Origin: Burkholderiaceae bacterium
GTDB lineage: Bacteria > Pseudomonadota > Gammaproteobacteria > Burkholderiales > Burkholderiaceae_C
Length of the DNA stretch: 64,000 nucleotides
NCBI GenBank assembly: GCA_017992055.1
Contig: JAGOPK010000016.1
Span: 60,844-124,843 of the forward strand
Direction of reading: 5' to 3'
Position 1 is the stretch's first letter. Each line of letters starts with the position of its first letter. Positions 15,824 through 25,109 of the stretch are shown one piece after another. Made by a program: the position numbers and the translations under genes. A model generated the notes under the pieces. It searched no databases. It was given only the letters and a program-made list of their open reading frames with translations, and had not been told where the DNA came from.

Positions 15824-17826
15824 GATGCGGCCTCCACGGGGGCGTCGGCTTCGACTTCGATCACCACCCGCTGCGCCGCCACCTGCTCGCCCAGGCCCAC
15901 GGTCAGCAGCTTGATGCGGCCGGCCACCGGGGCCAGGTGCACATGCTCCATCTTCATCGCCTCCAGCGTCAGCACCGGCTGGCCGGCGGCCACGCGGTCG
16001 CCCTCGGCCACCAGCAGGGCCACGACGCGGCCGTTCATCGACGCCCTCACCTTGCCGTCGCCACCGGCCGCGCCGGCACGCTGGGCCACGGCGCGGGTGT
16101 GGTCCTGCACCTGCAGCGGCAGGCCGCGGAACTGCATCAGCAGCCGCGCACCATCGCGCCACCAGGCCACGCGCTCGGTGATGCCGTCGACCTCGATGCG
16201 CAGCACGCCGCCTTCGTCGGACGATCCGCCGGACGGTCCGGCCAGCGAGAGCTGGTGGCTGCGCCCGTCGATGACCGCCTCGTAGCGGTGCGGGCCGGTC
16301 TGCGTCAGCGACGCGGCATGGACCTGGCTGCCCACGCTGTAGCGCAGGCCCAGCGGCAGCGTGTGCGCCAGCCGGCGCTCGGGATGGCGCAGCGTGGCCT
16401 CGGCGCCGGTCTCGGCCAGCACCAGGGCGGCCACCGCGGCGGCGTCGCGCAGCGCGCCGGCATCCTCGGCCAGCAACTCGGCCTGGTGCGCGGCGATGAA
16501 GCCGGTGGTGGCACCGCCGGCGGCAAACACCGGATGCGCCAGGCAGCGCGCCAGAAAGCGCTGGTTGGTGGTGATGCCGAGTGCCACCAGCTGGCCCAGC
16601 GCATGGCCCAGGCGGCGCCGCGCCTCGTCGCGCGTGCGGCCCTGGGCGATGATCTTGGCGATCATCGAGTCGTAATACGGCGGCACCTCGGTGCCCGACT
16701 CCAGGCCATGCTCGACGCGCACGCCGGCCGGCGCCTGCCAGCGCGCCAGCCGCCCGCTCTGCGGCAGGAAGCCGGCGTCCACGTCCTCGGCGCACAGCCG
16801 CACCTCGATGGCATGGCCGGAGAAGGCCACGTCGCCCTGCGCCATCGGCAACGGCTCGCCGGCCGCCACGCGCAGCTGCAGGTCGACCAGGTCGAGGCCG
16901 GTGATGGCCTCGGTGACCGGATGCTCGACCTGCAGCCGGGTGTTCATCTCCATGAAATAGAACCGGCCGTCGGCATCGAGCAGAAACTCCAGCGTGCCCG
17001 CGCCTTCATAGCGGATGGCCTGCACGGCCTTGACCGCCACCGCACCCATGCGCTCGCGCAGCGCCGCATCCACCGCCGGGCTGGGCGCCTCCTCGATCAC
17101 CTTCTGGTGGCGGCGCTGCACCGAGCAGTCGCGCTCGCCCAGGTGGATGGCGTTGCCGTGGCGGTCGGCCAGGATCTGGATCTCGATGTGGCGCGGCTCG
17201 ACGATGGCGCGCTCGAGGATCACCTCGGCATCGCCGAAGGCGTTTTGCGCCTCGCTCTGCGCACTGGCCAGCGCAGCGGCAAAGTCGGCCGCCGCATCGA
17301 CGCGGCGCATGCCGCGCCCGCCGCCGCCGGCCGTGGCCTTGATCATCACCGGATAGCCGATGCGCGCGGCCTCGTCGGCCAGGCGCTGGTCGGACTGGTC
17401 GGCGCCCTGGTAGCCGGGGATCACCGGCACGCCGGCCTCGGCCATCAGCGCCTTGGCGCCGGCCTTGTGGCCCATCGCGCGGATAGCCTCGGGCGAGGGG
17501 CCGATGAACACCAGGCCGGCATCGCGGCAGGCCTGGGCGAAGTCTTCGTTTTCGGCCAGGAAGCCGTAGCCCGGGTGCACGGCATCGGCGCCGCTGCGGC
17601 GCGCCGCATCGATGATGGCCGCGATGCGCAGATAGCTGTCGCGCGGCAGCGGATCGCCGATGCACAGGGCCTGGTCGGCCTCGCGCACATGGCGGGCCTG
17701 GGCATCGGCCGTGGAATACACGGCCACGGTCTGGTAGCCGGCGGCGCGCGCGCTGCGCAGCACGCGCAGCGCGATCTCGCCGCGGTTGGCGATCAGGACC
17801 TTGTGGAACGGGGTGGAGAGGCTCAT
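15820..17826 (-). CDS. acyl-CoA carboxylase biotin-containing alpha subunit
   Basis: 668-residue biotin carboxylase plus biotin carrier. Order: biotin carboxylase N domain (VLIANRGEIALRVLRSAR), ATP-grasp with glycine loop KATAGGGGRGMR, the metal/ATP motif FMEMNTRLQVEHPVTE, a linker/BT region, and the C-terminal biotinyl domain with the attachment site EAMKMEH. Domain arrangement and length are those of AccA1/LiuD/AtuF (3-methylcrotonyl- or geranyl-CoA carboxylases). It overlaps the hydratase by 4 bp and lies 19 bp after the acyl-CoA dehydrogenase. Works with the carboxyltransferase encoded two genes upstream. Substrate chain length cannot be read from this subunit. Confidence 0.93.
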   Translation of the reverse strand: MSLSTPFHKVLIANRGEIALRVLRSARAAGYQTVAVYSTADAQARHVREADQALCIGDPLPRDSYLRIAAIIDAARRSGADAVHPGYGFLAENEDFAQACRDAGLVFIGPSPEAIRAMGHKAGAKALMAEAGVPVIPGYQGADQSDQRLADEAARIGYPVMIKATAGGGGRGMRRVDAAADFAAALASAQSEAQNAFGDAEVILERAIVEPRHIEIQILADRHGNAIHLGERDCSVQRRHQKVIEEAPSPAVDAALRERMGAVAVKAVQAIRYEGAGTLEFLLDADGRFYFMEMNTRLQVEHPVTEAITGLDLVDLQLRVAAGEPLPMAQGDVAFSGHAIEVRLCAEDVDAGFLPQSGRLARWQAPAGVRVEHGLESGTEVPPYYDSMIAKIIAQGRTRDEARRRLGHALGQLVALGITTNQRFLARCLAHPVFAAGGATTGFIAAHQAELLAEDAGALRDAAAVAALVLAETGAEATLRHPERRLAHTLPLGLRYSVGSQVHAASLTQTGPHRYEAVIDGRSHQLSLAGPSGGSSDEGGVLRIEVDGITERVAWWRDGARLLMQFRGLPLQVQDHTRAVAQRAGAAGGDGKVRASMNGRVVALLVAEGDRVAAGQPVLTLEAMKMEHVHLAPVAGRIKLLTVGLGEQVAAQRVVIEVEADAPVEAAS

Positions 17827-17845
17827 GCGCTGGCTGCCGGCTGGC

Positions 17846-19000
17846 TCACATCGTCTTGGGAAAAATGCCCATGTACTTGGACAGGATCTGCAGCATCACC
17901 TCGTCGGCGCCGCCGCCGATGCTGGTGAGCCGGGTGTCGCGGTAGAAGCGCGAGATCAGGCTGTCGTTCATGTAGCCCATGCCGCCCCAGAACTGCAGGC
18001 AGCTGGTGCAGGCATCGCGCACCACGCGCCCGGCCTTGAGCTTGGCCACAGTGGCCAGGCGCGTGGCATCGCGGCCGGCCACCACGTCGGCCACGCCGTT
18101 CCAGGCCAGGGCGCGCACGCAGTCCACATCGGCCTGCAGCTCGGCCAGGCGGTAGTGGATCCACTGGTTGTCCAGCAGCGGCCGGCCGAAGGCGCGGCGC
18201 TCGCGCGTGTATTCGATGGTGATGTCGATGGCGCGCTGGGCATAGCCCAGGCTGTTCAGCGCACCCCACAGGCGCTCGATCTGGAACTGCTCCATCTGGT
18301 AGATGAAGCCCTGGCCCTCGGCGCCGATGCGGTGGCGCTGCGGCACGCGCACCTCGTCGAAGAACAGCTGGGCGGTATCGGACGCGTCCATGCCGATCTT
18401 CTTGAGCTTGCGCGCGATGCTGACGCCCTTGGACTTCATCGGCACCACGATCAGGCTCTTGTTGCGGTGGCTGGCACCATCGCCGGTATTGGCCAGCACG
18501 CAGCACCAGTCGGCCTGGGTGCCGTTGGTGGTCCACATCTTGCCGCCGTTGATGATGTAGTCATCACCGTCCTTGCGCGCCGTGGTCTTGATCGAGGCCA
18601 CGTCCGAGCCGCTGCCGACCTCGGACACGCCCAGGCAGCCCACGTAGTCGCCGGTGATCGACGGCGCCAGGAACTCGCGCCGCAGCTCGTCGCTGCCGTG
18701 CCGCGCCAGCGCCGGCGTACACATATCGGTCTGCACGCCGATGGCCATGGGCACGCCGCCGCAGTCGATCAGCGACAGCGTCTCGGCCAGCACCGCGGCA
18801 TAGCTGTAGTCCAGGCCGGAGCCGCCAAACTCCACCGGCTTGTCCAGGCCCAGCAGGCCCAGCCCGCCCATCTGCTTGAACACCTGGTGGGCCGGAAAGA
18901 TCTCGGCCTCCTCCCAGGCATCGACATGCGGATTCACCTGCTCGGTGATCCAGCGCTTGATGGTGTCGCGCAGCTGCTCGTGCTCGTGCGTGAGTTGCAT
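17846..19000 (-). CDS. acyl-CoA dehydrogenase (citronellyl-CoA-dehydrogenase/AtuD-like)
   Basis: 384-residue FAD flavoenzyme that introduces a 2,3 double bond into an acyl-CoA. The GGVPMAIGVQTDMCTPALARHGSDELR stretch (residues ~96-122) resembles the AtuD-type group as I recall it. FAD-binding CLGVSEVGSGSDVASIKTTA and a C-terminal catalytic-base region GGGADEVML (Glu) are intact. A good ribosome site, GGAGAA, lies 6 bp before the chosen ATG. The product would be the substrate of the adjacent carboxylase. Placement between the two carboxylase genes supports a shared pathway; the exact substrate (citronellyl-, isovaleryl- or another branched acyl-CoA) is inference. Confidence 0.88.
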   Translation of the reverse strand: MQLTHEHEQLRDTIKRWITEQVNPHVDAWEEAEIFPAHQVFKQMGGLGLLGLDKPVEFGGSGLDYSYAAVLAETLSLIDCGGVPMAIGVQTDMCTPALARHGSDELRREFLAPSITGDYVGCLGVSEVGSGSDVASIKTTARKDGDDYIINGGKMWTTNGTQADWCCVLANTGDGASHRNKSLIVVPMKSKGVSIARKLKKIGMDASDTAQLFFDEVRVPQRHRIGAEGQGFIYQMEQFQIERLWGALNSLGYAQRAIDITIEYTRERRAFGRPLLDNQWIHYRLAELQADVDCVRALAWNGVADVVAGRDATRLATVAKLKAGRVVRDACTSCLQFWGGMGYMNDSLISRFYRDTRLTSIGGGADEVMLQILSKYMGIFPKTM

Positions 19001-19046
19001 CGGGTTCTCCTCGCTCGGTCGTGTCTTGTGTCGCGTCTTTTGATGG

Positions 19047-20666
19047 TTAAGGACGGGCCACGGCGAACTGCATCGCCTGCGGCTGGCGGGCATCGGCCTC
19101 GCGGCACACGGCAAACACCGTGGCCAGCACGGCGCGGGTGTCGCGCGGGTCGATCACACCGTCGTCCAGCAGGCGCGCGCTGGTGGTGAAGACGCTCATC
19201 TGGCTGTCGAAGCGCTCGATGATCTGCTGGCGCAGCGCCTCCAGCTTGGCCTCGTCGACCTGGCCCTTGCGGCGCATCGCCGCCTCGGTGACCATGACCA
19301 TGGTGCCGGCGGCCTGCTCGCCGCCCATCACCGCGGTCTTGGCATTCGGCCAGCTGAAGCAGAAGCGCGGATGGAAGCCGCGGCCGCACATGCCGTAGTT
19401 GCCGGCGCCGAAGGACGCGCCGCAGTAGATGGTGACCTGGGGCACGGTGGCATTGGTCACCGCCTGGATCATCTTGCTGCCGTGCTTGATGATGCCGCCC
19501 TCCTCATAGGCCTTGCCGACCATGAAGCCGGTGGTGTTGTTGAGGTAGAGCAGCGGCGTGCGGCTCTGGCAGCAGGCCTGGATGAAATGCGTGGCCTTGG
19601 TGGCGCCGGCCGGGTCGATGGGGCCGTTGTTGGTGATGACGCCGACCGGAAAACCCTCCAGCCGGATGTGGCCGCAGACGGTGGCGCCGCCGTAGTTCTC
19701 GCCGAACTCCAGGAACTCGGAGTCGTCGGCCAGGCGGGCGATGACCTGCTTCATGTCCACCGGCCGCTTGTGGTCGGCGGGCATGATGCCCAGCAGCTCT
19801 TCGGTGTCCCAGCGCGGCGGCTTGAAGGCCCGCGGTGCGGCACCGGCGCCGTCGCGCGGCCAGTCGATCTGGCCCAGCACCTCGCGGGCGATGCGGATGG
19901 CGTCGCGGTCGTCCTCGGCCAGGTAGTCGCCCAGGCCCGAGACATGGGTGTGCATCACGGCGCCGCCCAGCTCTTCTTCGGTGGCCACCTCGCCGGTGGC
20001 GGCCTTCAGCAGCGGCGGGCCGGCCAGGAAGGCGCGCGAGCGGCCACGCACCATGATGATGTAGTCGGACAGCCCGGTCTGGTAGGCGCCGCCGGCGGTG
20101 GACGAGCCGTGCGTGACCGTCACCACCGGCAGGCCGGCGGCCGACAGCCGCGCCAAGTTGCGGAAGCTGCCGCCGCCGTGGATGAAGTCTTCCACGCGGT
20201 AGGCCAGCAGGTTGGCGCCGGCGCTTTCCACCAGCTGCACATAGGGCAGCTTGTTCTCCAGCGCCAGCTCCTGGATGCGCAGGGTCTTGTCCAGGCCCAT
20301 CGGTTGCAGCGCACCGGCATCGATGCCCGAGTCGGAGGCGATGACCATGCAGCGCACGCCGCTGACAAAGCCGATGCCGGCGATCACGCCGCTGCCCGGC
20401 GCGGTCTTCTCGGGATCGGGATGGTCCATGCCGTAGCCGGACAGCGAGCACAGTTCGAGGAAGGGCGTGCCGGGGTCCAGCAGCAGGGCCACGCGGTCGC
20501 GCGGCAGCAGCTGGCCGCGCTTCTCGAAGCGCTCACGCGAGGCCGCCGACTTGGCGCGGCTGCGTGCCTCGGCGGCGCGCACCCGGCCCAGCAGGGCCAG
20601 CATGGACTCGCGGTTGGCCTGGAAGGCCTCGCTGGTGGGGGAGATCGTGGAGTCGATGACGGGCAT
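19047..20666 (-). CDS. acyl-CoA carboxylase carboxyltransferase beta subunit (AtuC/LiuB-like)
   Basis: 539-residue carboxyltransferase that moves CO2 from biotin to an acyl-CoA. The N-terminal half holds KRGQLLPRDRVALLLD and HGSSTAGGAYQTGLSDY; the C-terminal half holds the second crotonase-like fold with GASFGAGNYGMCGRGF, FSWPNAKTAVMGGEQAA. These are features of the methylcrotonyl-/geranyl-CoA carboxylase group, and the AGGAYQ-G-SDY variant reminds me of geranyl-CoA carboxylase AtuC rather than LiuB (AGGAYVPAMSDY), from memory. The start lies 3 bp from an inverted repeat, with no clear Shine-Dalgarno. First core gene of the carboxylase run. Confidence 0.92.
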   Translation of the reverse strand: MPVIDSTISPTSEAFQANRESMLALLGRVRAAEARSRAKSAASRERFEKRGQLLPRDRVALLLDPGTPFLELCSLSGYGMDHPDPEKTAPGSGVIAGIGFVSGVRCMVIASDSGIDAGALQPMGLDKTLRIQELALENKLPYVQLVESAGANLLAYRVEDFIHGGGSFRNLARLSAAGLPVVTVTHGSSTAGGAYQTGLSDYIIMVRGRSRAFLAGPPLLKAATGEVATEEELGGAVMHTHVSGLGDYLAEDDRDAIRIAREVLGQIDWPRDGAGAAPRAFKPPRWDTEELLGIMPADHKRPVDMKQVIARLADDSEFLEFGENYGGATVCGHIRLEGFPVGVITNNGPIDPAGATKATHFIQACCQSRTPLLYLNNTTGFMVGKAYEEGGIIKHGSKMIQAVTNATVPQVTIYCGASFGAGNYGMCGRGFHPRFCFSWPNAKTAVMGGEQAAGTMVMVTEAAMRRKGQVDEAKLEALRQQIIERFDSQMSVFTTSARLLDDGVIDPRDTRAVLATVFAVCREADARQPQAMQFAVARP

Positions 20667-20669
20667 GAC

Positions 20670-20691
20670 GGCAGACTAAGGGCGGTCTGCC
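20670..20691. promoter_or_regulatory. inverted repeat immediately before the carboxyltransferase start
   Basis: GGCAGAC and GTCTGCC, perfect 7-bp arms, 8 bp apart. On the minus strand the repeat ends 3 bp before the ATG of the carboxyltransferase gene, so it is either an operator or an RNA hairpin over the ribosome-binding region. No regulator gene is adjacent. Confidence 0.35.
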
Positions 20692-20723
20692 TGGGCGTCT
20701 TGCGGGGAGTGGCTGGGCCGGTG

Positions 20724-21638
20724 TCAGCCCGGCCAGCGCGCCCGCCACTTGGGCAGCAGCGCCGCCGGCTGGTAGCTCTGCTTGGTGCGGCGGAAGTTGG
20801 CCAGGCCCAGGTCCTGCTCGAAGTTCAGCCAGTCCAGCGGCTGCGGCGCGTTGCAGGCCAGGTGGTGGAACATCCACTGCGAGATGCCCTTGATGCGCGC
20901 CAGGCCCTTGGCGAAGCGCACGACGGCCACGCCGGGCTGCAGCCATTCGGCCAGCACAAAGCCTGCGGCCAAGCCATCGGCACGGTGCAGAAAACCCTGC
21001 AGGCCCAGGCGGTCGCTCAGGGCCAGCGCATCGCGGCACGGCAGGTCGTCGGCCTCGCCGGCGGCCTTGGCCTTGTCCTGCACCCAGCCGCCCAGCACGG
21101 CCAGCGCCTCGTGCTGCAGCGCCGGGGTGTAGGGCAGGACCTCGATGCGGTGCGCGGCCAGGCACTGCTTCATCAGGTTGCGCTTCTTCTGCAGCGCCGT
21201 GCCGCGGTACTGGCGGAAGTGATCGGCCGGGTACAGGTAGTCGGCATCGTCGCGGCGCTGCTCCAGCTGCCACAGCGCCGGATCCAGGCGCTGGGCCTCG
21301 CGGCCGGTCAGCGGAAACAGGCCGGCATGGCCTTGCAGCAGCGCAGGCCAGTCCGGCCCGGGCACGGCGGCCGCATCGAACAGCGGGCACAGCAGGCGCT
21401 CGCCGTCGTAGCTGAGGCTGCTGATGGCCGGCCAGCGGGCATGGGCGCCCTGGTCCAGCAGGCGGGCCTGGTGCACCCGCCGGAACAGCCACTGGTTGGG
21501 CGCCGACAGGTCGGCGATGGCCTGCTCGCCCAGGCCCTGCAGGCGCGTGGCCAGCAGCGGCGCCAGCCGGGGCAGGTCGTCCAGCGTCAGCGCGCGGCCA
21601 GGCAACGCCTCAGCGGCCCCGGCGATCTCAGGCCGCAC
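20724..21638 (-). CDS. DUF2156 (phosphatidylglycerol lysyltransferase-like GNAT fold) protein
   Basis: About 304 residues. The motif DADYLYPADHFRQYRGTALQKKRN and the C-terminal NFEQDLGLANFRRTKQSYQP, typical of DUF2156 proteins, show a double GNAT fold related to the soluble domain of MprF. No membrane segments are present, so it is the cytoplasmic stand-alone form; the function is not established. The start is uncertain: GTG at 21638 overlaps the upstream gene by 11 bp, and TTG at 21605 is the main alternative. It sits inside the catabolic run between the TIGR03084 gene and the carboxyltransferase gene. Confidence 0.75.
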   Translation of the reverse strand: MRPEIAGAAEALPGRALTLDDLPRLAPLLATRLQGLGEQAIADLSAPNQWLFRRVHQARLLDQGAHARWPAISSLSYDGERLLCPLFDAAAVPGPDWPALLQGHAGLFPLTGREAQRLDPALWQLEQRRDDADYLYPADHFRQYRGTALQKKRNLMKQCLAAHRIEVLPYTPALQHEALAVLGGWVQDKAKAAGEADDLPCRDALALSDRLGLQGFLHRADGLAAGFVLAEWLQPGVAVVRFAKGLARIKGISQWMFHHLACNAPQPLDWLNFEQDLGLANFRRTKQSYQPAALLPKWRARWPG

Positions 21639-22449
21639 GCCGCGGACGGGCCCGCACGCCCGGTGCCGGGCCGTCGGCCGGTGCGCCGGCAAAACACTGG
21701 CCGAAGCGGGTCCAGGCCTCGGCGCCCTCGCCGGCCCATTGCAGCGCGGTGTCGTCGCGGTGGCGGCGTTGCGTGAGCAGCAGCGCAAAGTCCATCGCCG
21801 GGCCGCGCACGAAGTCGCTGGCCGAGGGCTCGCCCCAGGTCCAGGCGCTGCCATCCGGCGCCGTCAGCTCGACCGAGGGCGCCGGCTGCGGCACCGGCAG
21901 CTGGCGGTTGACGAAGGTCCAGCCATAGGTGCTGACCGACAGATGGCAGATGTGGCGCAGGCCGGGGCTGGTGCCACGGTCGCGGTCCAGCACGTCCCAC
22001 ACGTCCTGGCCATGGGCCCAGGTCTCCATCAGGCGTGCGGTGGCAAAGCTGCGCGCGCTCATGGTCGGGCCATACCAGGGCAGGCGGGCCTTGCCGTCCA
22101 GCGCCCGCAGCGCCGCCACCAGCGGCTCGAAGCGTGCGCGCCAGGTGGCCAGCAGCGTGGGCCCGTCCTGGCCGGCATAGTGGGCGCGGGCGATGGCGCT
22201 GATCTCCAGGCCTTGCGCGGTCTGGGCGCTGAGCGCGGCCTTGCCGGCCTCGAAGGCCGCAGCATCGGTGCAGGCGGCCAGCGCGGTCTCGTCGAAGTAG
22301 GACAAATGGGCGATCTCGTCCCAGGGCGTCCAGCCGTAGAAGTCGCTCTTCAGCGCCCATTGCGCGGGCGTCAGCGTGGCGCACAGATCGGCCAGCGCGC
22401 GGTATTCGCCCAGCAGGTCGTCGCACAGGGCTTGTTGGGTGGCGTCCAT
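21628..22449 (-). CDS. TIGR03084 family metal-binding protein (DinB/mycothiol-isomerase-like fold)
   Basis: 273 residues. The whole sequence follows the TIGR03084 pattern: GWTPWDEIAHLSYFDETAL with a metal-ligand His, WYGPTMSARSFATARLMETWAHGQDVWD with a second His, VELTAPDGSAWTWG and LLLTQRRHRDDTAL. The family has the four-helix DinB-like fold seen in mycothiol-dependent maleylpyruvate isomerase; it is best known from actinobacteria and has no proven activity. The chosen ATG (MDATQQALCDDLL) avoids 14 extra residues. In this operon it may act on a CoA-pathway intermediate, but that is only suggested by position. Confidence 0.85.
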   Translation of the reverse strand: MDATQQALCDDLLGEYRALADLCATLTPAQWALKSDFYGWTPWDEIAHLSYFDETALAACTDAAAFEAGKAALSAQTAQGLEISAIARAHYAGQDGPTLLATWRARFEPLVAALRALDGKARLPWYGPTMSARSFATARLMETWAHGQDVWDVLDRDRGTSPGLRHICHLSVSTYGWTFVNRQLPVPQPAPSVELTAPDGSAWTWGEPSASDFVRGPAMDFALLLTQRRHRDDTALQWAGEGAEAWTRFGQCFAGAPADGPAPGVRARPRRAA

Positions 22450-22500
22450 GGTCTTCAGTGTCTCATCGTCGCGTTCACAGGCCTGGGTCACAGGCCTGGG

Positions 22501-23682
22501 TCACAGGCCGAACTGGCGCGCGGCCAGGTCCTTCATGATCTCCTCGCTGCCGCCGCCGATCATCATCACCTTGACCTCGCGGTAGATGCGCTCGCTCCTG
22601 GTGCCGCGCATGAAGCCCATGCCGCCCAGGATCTGCACCGCCTGGTCGGCGCAGTGCTGCATGGCCTGGGTGGCCAGCACCTTGGCCATGCAGGTGCGCG
22701 CCACCAGCTGCGCCGGCTCGCCGCAGTGGTTCTCCAGCCGCCAGGCCAGCTCGTAGATCTGGCTGCGCGCGGCATCGATCTTCATCGCCATGTCCACCAG
22801 CTTGTGGCGGATGACCTGGCGCTCGATCAGCGGCGCGCCAAAGGTCTGGCGCTCGCGGGCCCAGGCCACGGCCTCTTCCAGGCACACCTGGGCATAGGCG
22901 CAGGCCTGGGCCGCCATGCCCAGGCGCTCGCCGTTGAAGTTGGCCATGAAGACCTTGAAGCCCTGGTTCTCGGTGCCGATCAGATTGCTTACCGGCACGC
23001 GCACGTTGTCGAAGCGCAGGTGGGCGGTGTCCGAGGCCCACCAGCCCATCTTCTTCAGCTCGCTGCGCGTCAGGCCCGGCCGGTCGCCCTCGATCAGCAG
23101 GGCCGAGATGCCGCCGGCGCCCTTGTTGGACGGATCGGTGCGCACGGCCACGGTGATGAAGTCGGCGCGCAGGCCCGAGGTGATGAACACCTTCTCGCCG
23201 TTGACGACGTAGTGGTCGCCATCCCCGTCATGGACACGGACGGCGGTGGTCTTCAGCGCCGCCACGTCCGAGCCGCCGCCGGGCTCGGTGACCGCCAGCG
23301 CGGCGATCTTCTGGCCGGCCAGCACCGGCGGGATCACGCGGTCCTTCAGCGCCGCGCTGCCCCAGCGCGCCACCGGCGGCAGGCCGATGGTGTGCGACAT
23401 CAGCGAGGCCGCGATGCCACCGGCACCGGCACGCGCCAGCTCTTCCGACGCAATGATGTGGAAAAACAGGTCGGCCGGCGTGCCGCCGTAGCGCTCTTCA
23501 TAGCCCATGCCCAGCAGGCCCAGGGCCGAGGCCTTGGCATACAGCTCACGCGGAAAGCCGCCGGCCTCGTCCCAGTGATTGGCATGGGGCGTGATCTCGC
23601 GGGCGACGAAGTCGCGCAGCGAGGCACGGAAGGCCTCGTGCTCGGGACCGAAGCAGTGCGGAAGGGGCTGGAAGTCGAGCAT
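22501..23682 (-). CDS. acyl-CoA dehydrogenase
   Basis: 393-residue FAD-dependent acyl-CoA dehydrogenase, a different paralogue from the one at 17.8 kb. Seen: GPEHEAFRASLRDFVAREI at the N terminus, AVTEPGGGSDVAALKTTA (FAD/substrate site), MGWWASDTAHLRFDNVRVP, and a C terminus IGGGSEEIMKDLAARQFGL with the catalytic Glu. The start MLDFQPLPHCFGPEHEAF is favoured because upstream codons lack family similarity. It lies 51 bp before the TIGR03084 gene and 106 bp after the DUF1579/NIPSNAP-like gene. Two acyl-CoA dehydrogenases in one operon suggest two oxidation rounds or a chain with a branch. Confidence 0.92.
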   Translation of the reverse strand: MLDFQPLPHCFGPEHEAFRASLRDFVAREITPHANHWDEAGGFPRELYAKASALGLLGMGYEERYGGTPADLFFHIIASEELARAGAGGIAASLMSHTIGLPPVARWGSAALKDRVIPPVLAGQKIAALAVTEPGGGSDVAALKTTAVRVHDGDGDHYVVNGEKVFITSGLRADFITVAVRTDPSNKGAGGISALLIEGDRPGLTRSELKKMGWWASDTAHLRFDNVRVPVSNLIGTENQGFKVFMANFNGERLGMAAQACAYAQVCLEEAVAWARERQTFGAPLIERQVIRHKLVDMAMKIDAARSQIYELAWRLENHCGEPAQLVARTCMAKVLATQAMQHCADQAVQILGGMGFMRGTRSERIYREVKVMMIGGGSEEIMKDLAARQFGL

Positions 23683-23788
23683 GGGCGGGCAGACGCAGGT
23701 GCGCAGGAGCGGTCCGCCGATGTTCGGCCCCGGCCCGGGCCGGGTCTTGCGGTTTGTGGCTGTGTCTGTGGCTGTTTTGGCCCGGCGC

Positions 23789-25042
23789 TCAGGCATGCAG
23801 GGCCGAGCGTGCCGTGGCCACCAGGCGCAGCCACTGCACCGGGCCGGCGGCCCAGCGCTGGATCAGCGGCTGCCAGGCCTGCTGCCAGGGGCCGCCGTCG
23901 CGCTGCGCGGCATGGGCCGCCGCGGTCTCGAACAGCGTGAACACCACCAGCAGCGGTGGCCCCTGGCGCAGCGGCAGGCGCGGATAGAGGTTGGGGCCGG
24001 TCTCGCTGACATAGCAGCCCAGCACCGCCGCCGCGCTGCCGGCCAGGGCCTGGGGCAGCCGCTCGCGGCAGGCCTGCAGCAGATCGGGCGGCGCGGCCTG
24101 GTCCAGCGGCAGCAGGCCCACCTCCAGCAGGCCGGGCAGGGCCTGGCGCAGGGGCCCGGCCGGGCGCTGGCGGCCGGCCATGTGCAGGCCGGCGCCGGGC
24201 CAGGCGGGGCGCAGCAGGCACACATCGTCCCAGGTGCGCATGGTGGCATTGGCGGCGTCGCGGTGGCGCTGCCACACCGGCCCCTCGTAGAACGCGGCCA
24301 GGGCCTCGGCGCGGCGCGCCGGCTCGGCAAAGCCGCGCAGCCAGACGAAGCGGTCGGCATCGTCGAGGTCGCGGAACTGGCCCGGCACGGCCATGCCGCA
24401 GGCCTCCTGGCTCTCGACGAACTCGCGGTCGAACAGGCCGATCAGCGCCTCGCGCTGGCCGGGGTGCAGCGTGTACTGGCGCAGTTCCAGCAGGCCGTCG
24501 CCCAGGTCCGGCGGCGCGACCGATGCGGCTGCATCGCCGGGGTGCAGGCGCTCGAAGTCCATGCTCCAGTTCCATTCCCAGCTCAGGCCGCCGTCGGCGG
24601 AAAAGGCCTGCTCCCAGCGCGCCGCATCCGGGCCGCGCCGGGTCCAGCGGAAGCGCACGCGGATCGGCCGGCCGTCGAACTGGTCGTCGCCCTCGAACAG
24701 GCCGATGTCGCCGTCGAAGCGGCCGACCACCGGCGGCGCCAGCAGCCCGGTGGCGGCGGCCATGCTGCTGCCGTCGTTGGTGGCCCAGTACAGGCTCCAC
24801 AGGCCGGTGACCGGGTTGTAGAAGCGCGTGGTCATGCCCATCCAGCCGGGCCGCCAGGCCTCGGCCACCAGGCTGTCGTGGTTGCCGATGCCGCCGGGCA
24901 GCGGGCGCGCGCGGGAGATGCCGTCGAATTCCTCCCAGTCGGTGCAGCCCTGCAAACGATGTTTGAGGCGGCGCTGGCGCACGGCCCAGTCGCCATGGAG
25001 GAAATCGAAGTCGTGGGCGGCGCTGGGCAGGGCTGGGCTCAT
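23789..25042 (-). CDS. DUF1579-like/NIPSNAP fusion protein
   Basis: About 417 residues in two parts. Residues 5-175 (HDFDFLHGDWAVRQRRLKHRL ... RFYNPVTGLWSLYWATNDGSS) look like a lipocalin-type DUF1579 domain. From about residue 195 (LLELRQYTLHPGQREALIGLFDREF ... WLRGFAEPARRAEALAAFYEGPVW) comes a NIPSNAP-type dimeric alpha-beta barrel, followed by ~120 residues without a clear family. ATG 25042 places the first domain right at the N terminus; several in-frame ATGs upstream to 25105 are possible. It diverges from the WYL regulator gene and is probably its target. Function unknown; such barrels bind small hydrophobic ligands or haem. Confidence 0.72.
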   Translation of the reverse strand: MSPALPSAAHDFDFLHGDWAVRQRRLKHRLQGCTDWEEFDGISRARPLPGGIGNHDSLVAEAWRPGWMGMTTRFYNPVTGLWSLYWATNDGSSMAAATGLLAPPVVGRFDGDIGLFEGDDQFDGRPIRVRFRWTRRGPDAARWEQAFSADGGLSWEWNWSMDFERLHPGDAAASVAPPDLGDGLLELRQYTLHPGQREALIGLFDREFVESQEACGMAVPGQFRDLDDADRFVWLRGFAEPARRAEALAAFYEGPVWQRHRDAANATMRTWDDVCLLRPAWPGAGLHMAGRQRPAGPLRQALPGLLEVGLLPLDQAAPPDLLQACRERLPQALAGSAAAVLGCYVSETGPNLYPRLPLRQGPPLLVVFTLFETAAAHAAQRDGGPWQQAWQPLIQRWAAGPVQWLRLVATARSALHA

Positions 25043-25094
25043 GGCGTGCAACAGGCTGGAGTGGATGGGTGCTGCCATGCTCGCCGCCATCAAC

Positions 25095-25109
25095 TGACAA
25101 GGCATGTCA
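25095..25109. promoter_or_regulatory. candidate WYL-regulator operator TGACA-N5-TGTCA
   Basis: TGACAAGGCATGTCA, a perfect 5-bp inverted repeat with 5-bp spacing, lies in the divergent region 13 bp before the regulator ATG and 53 bp before the chosen start of the opposite gene. Position and symmetry fit autoregulation. Confidence 0.5.

Noticed and set aside
12305-16285. Very long open frame on the plus strand opposite the MASE3 kinase and hydratase genes
   Set aside because: Composed of His/Gln/Gly/Arg-rich low-complexity residues typical of antisense frames in high-G+C DNA; the opposite strand has clear domain motifs.
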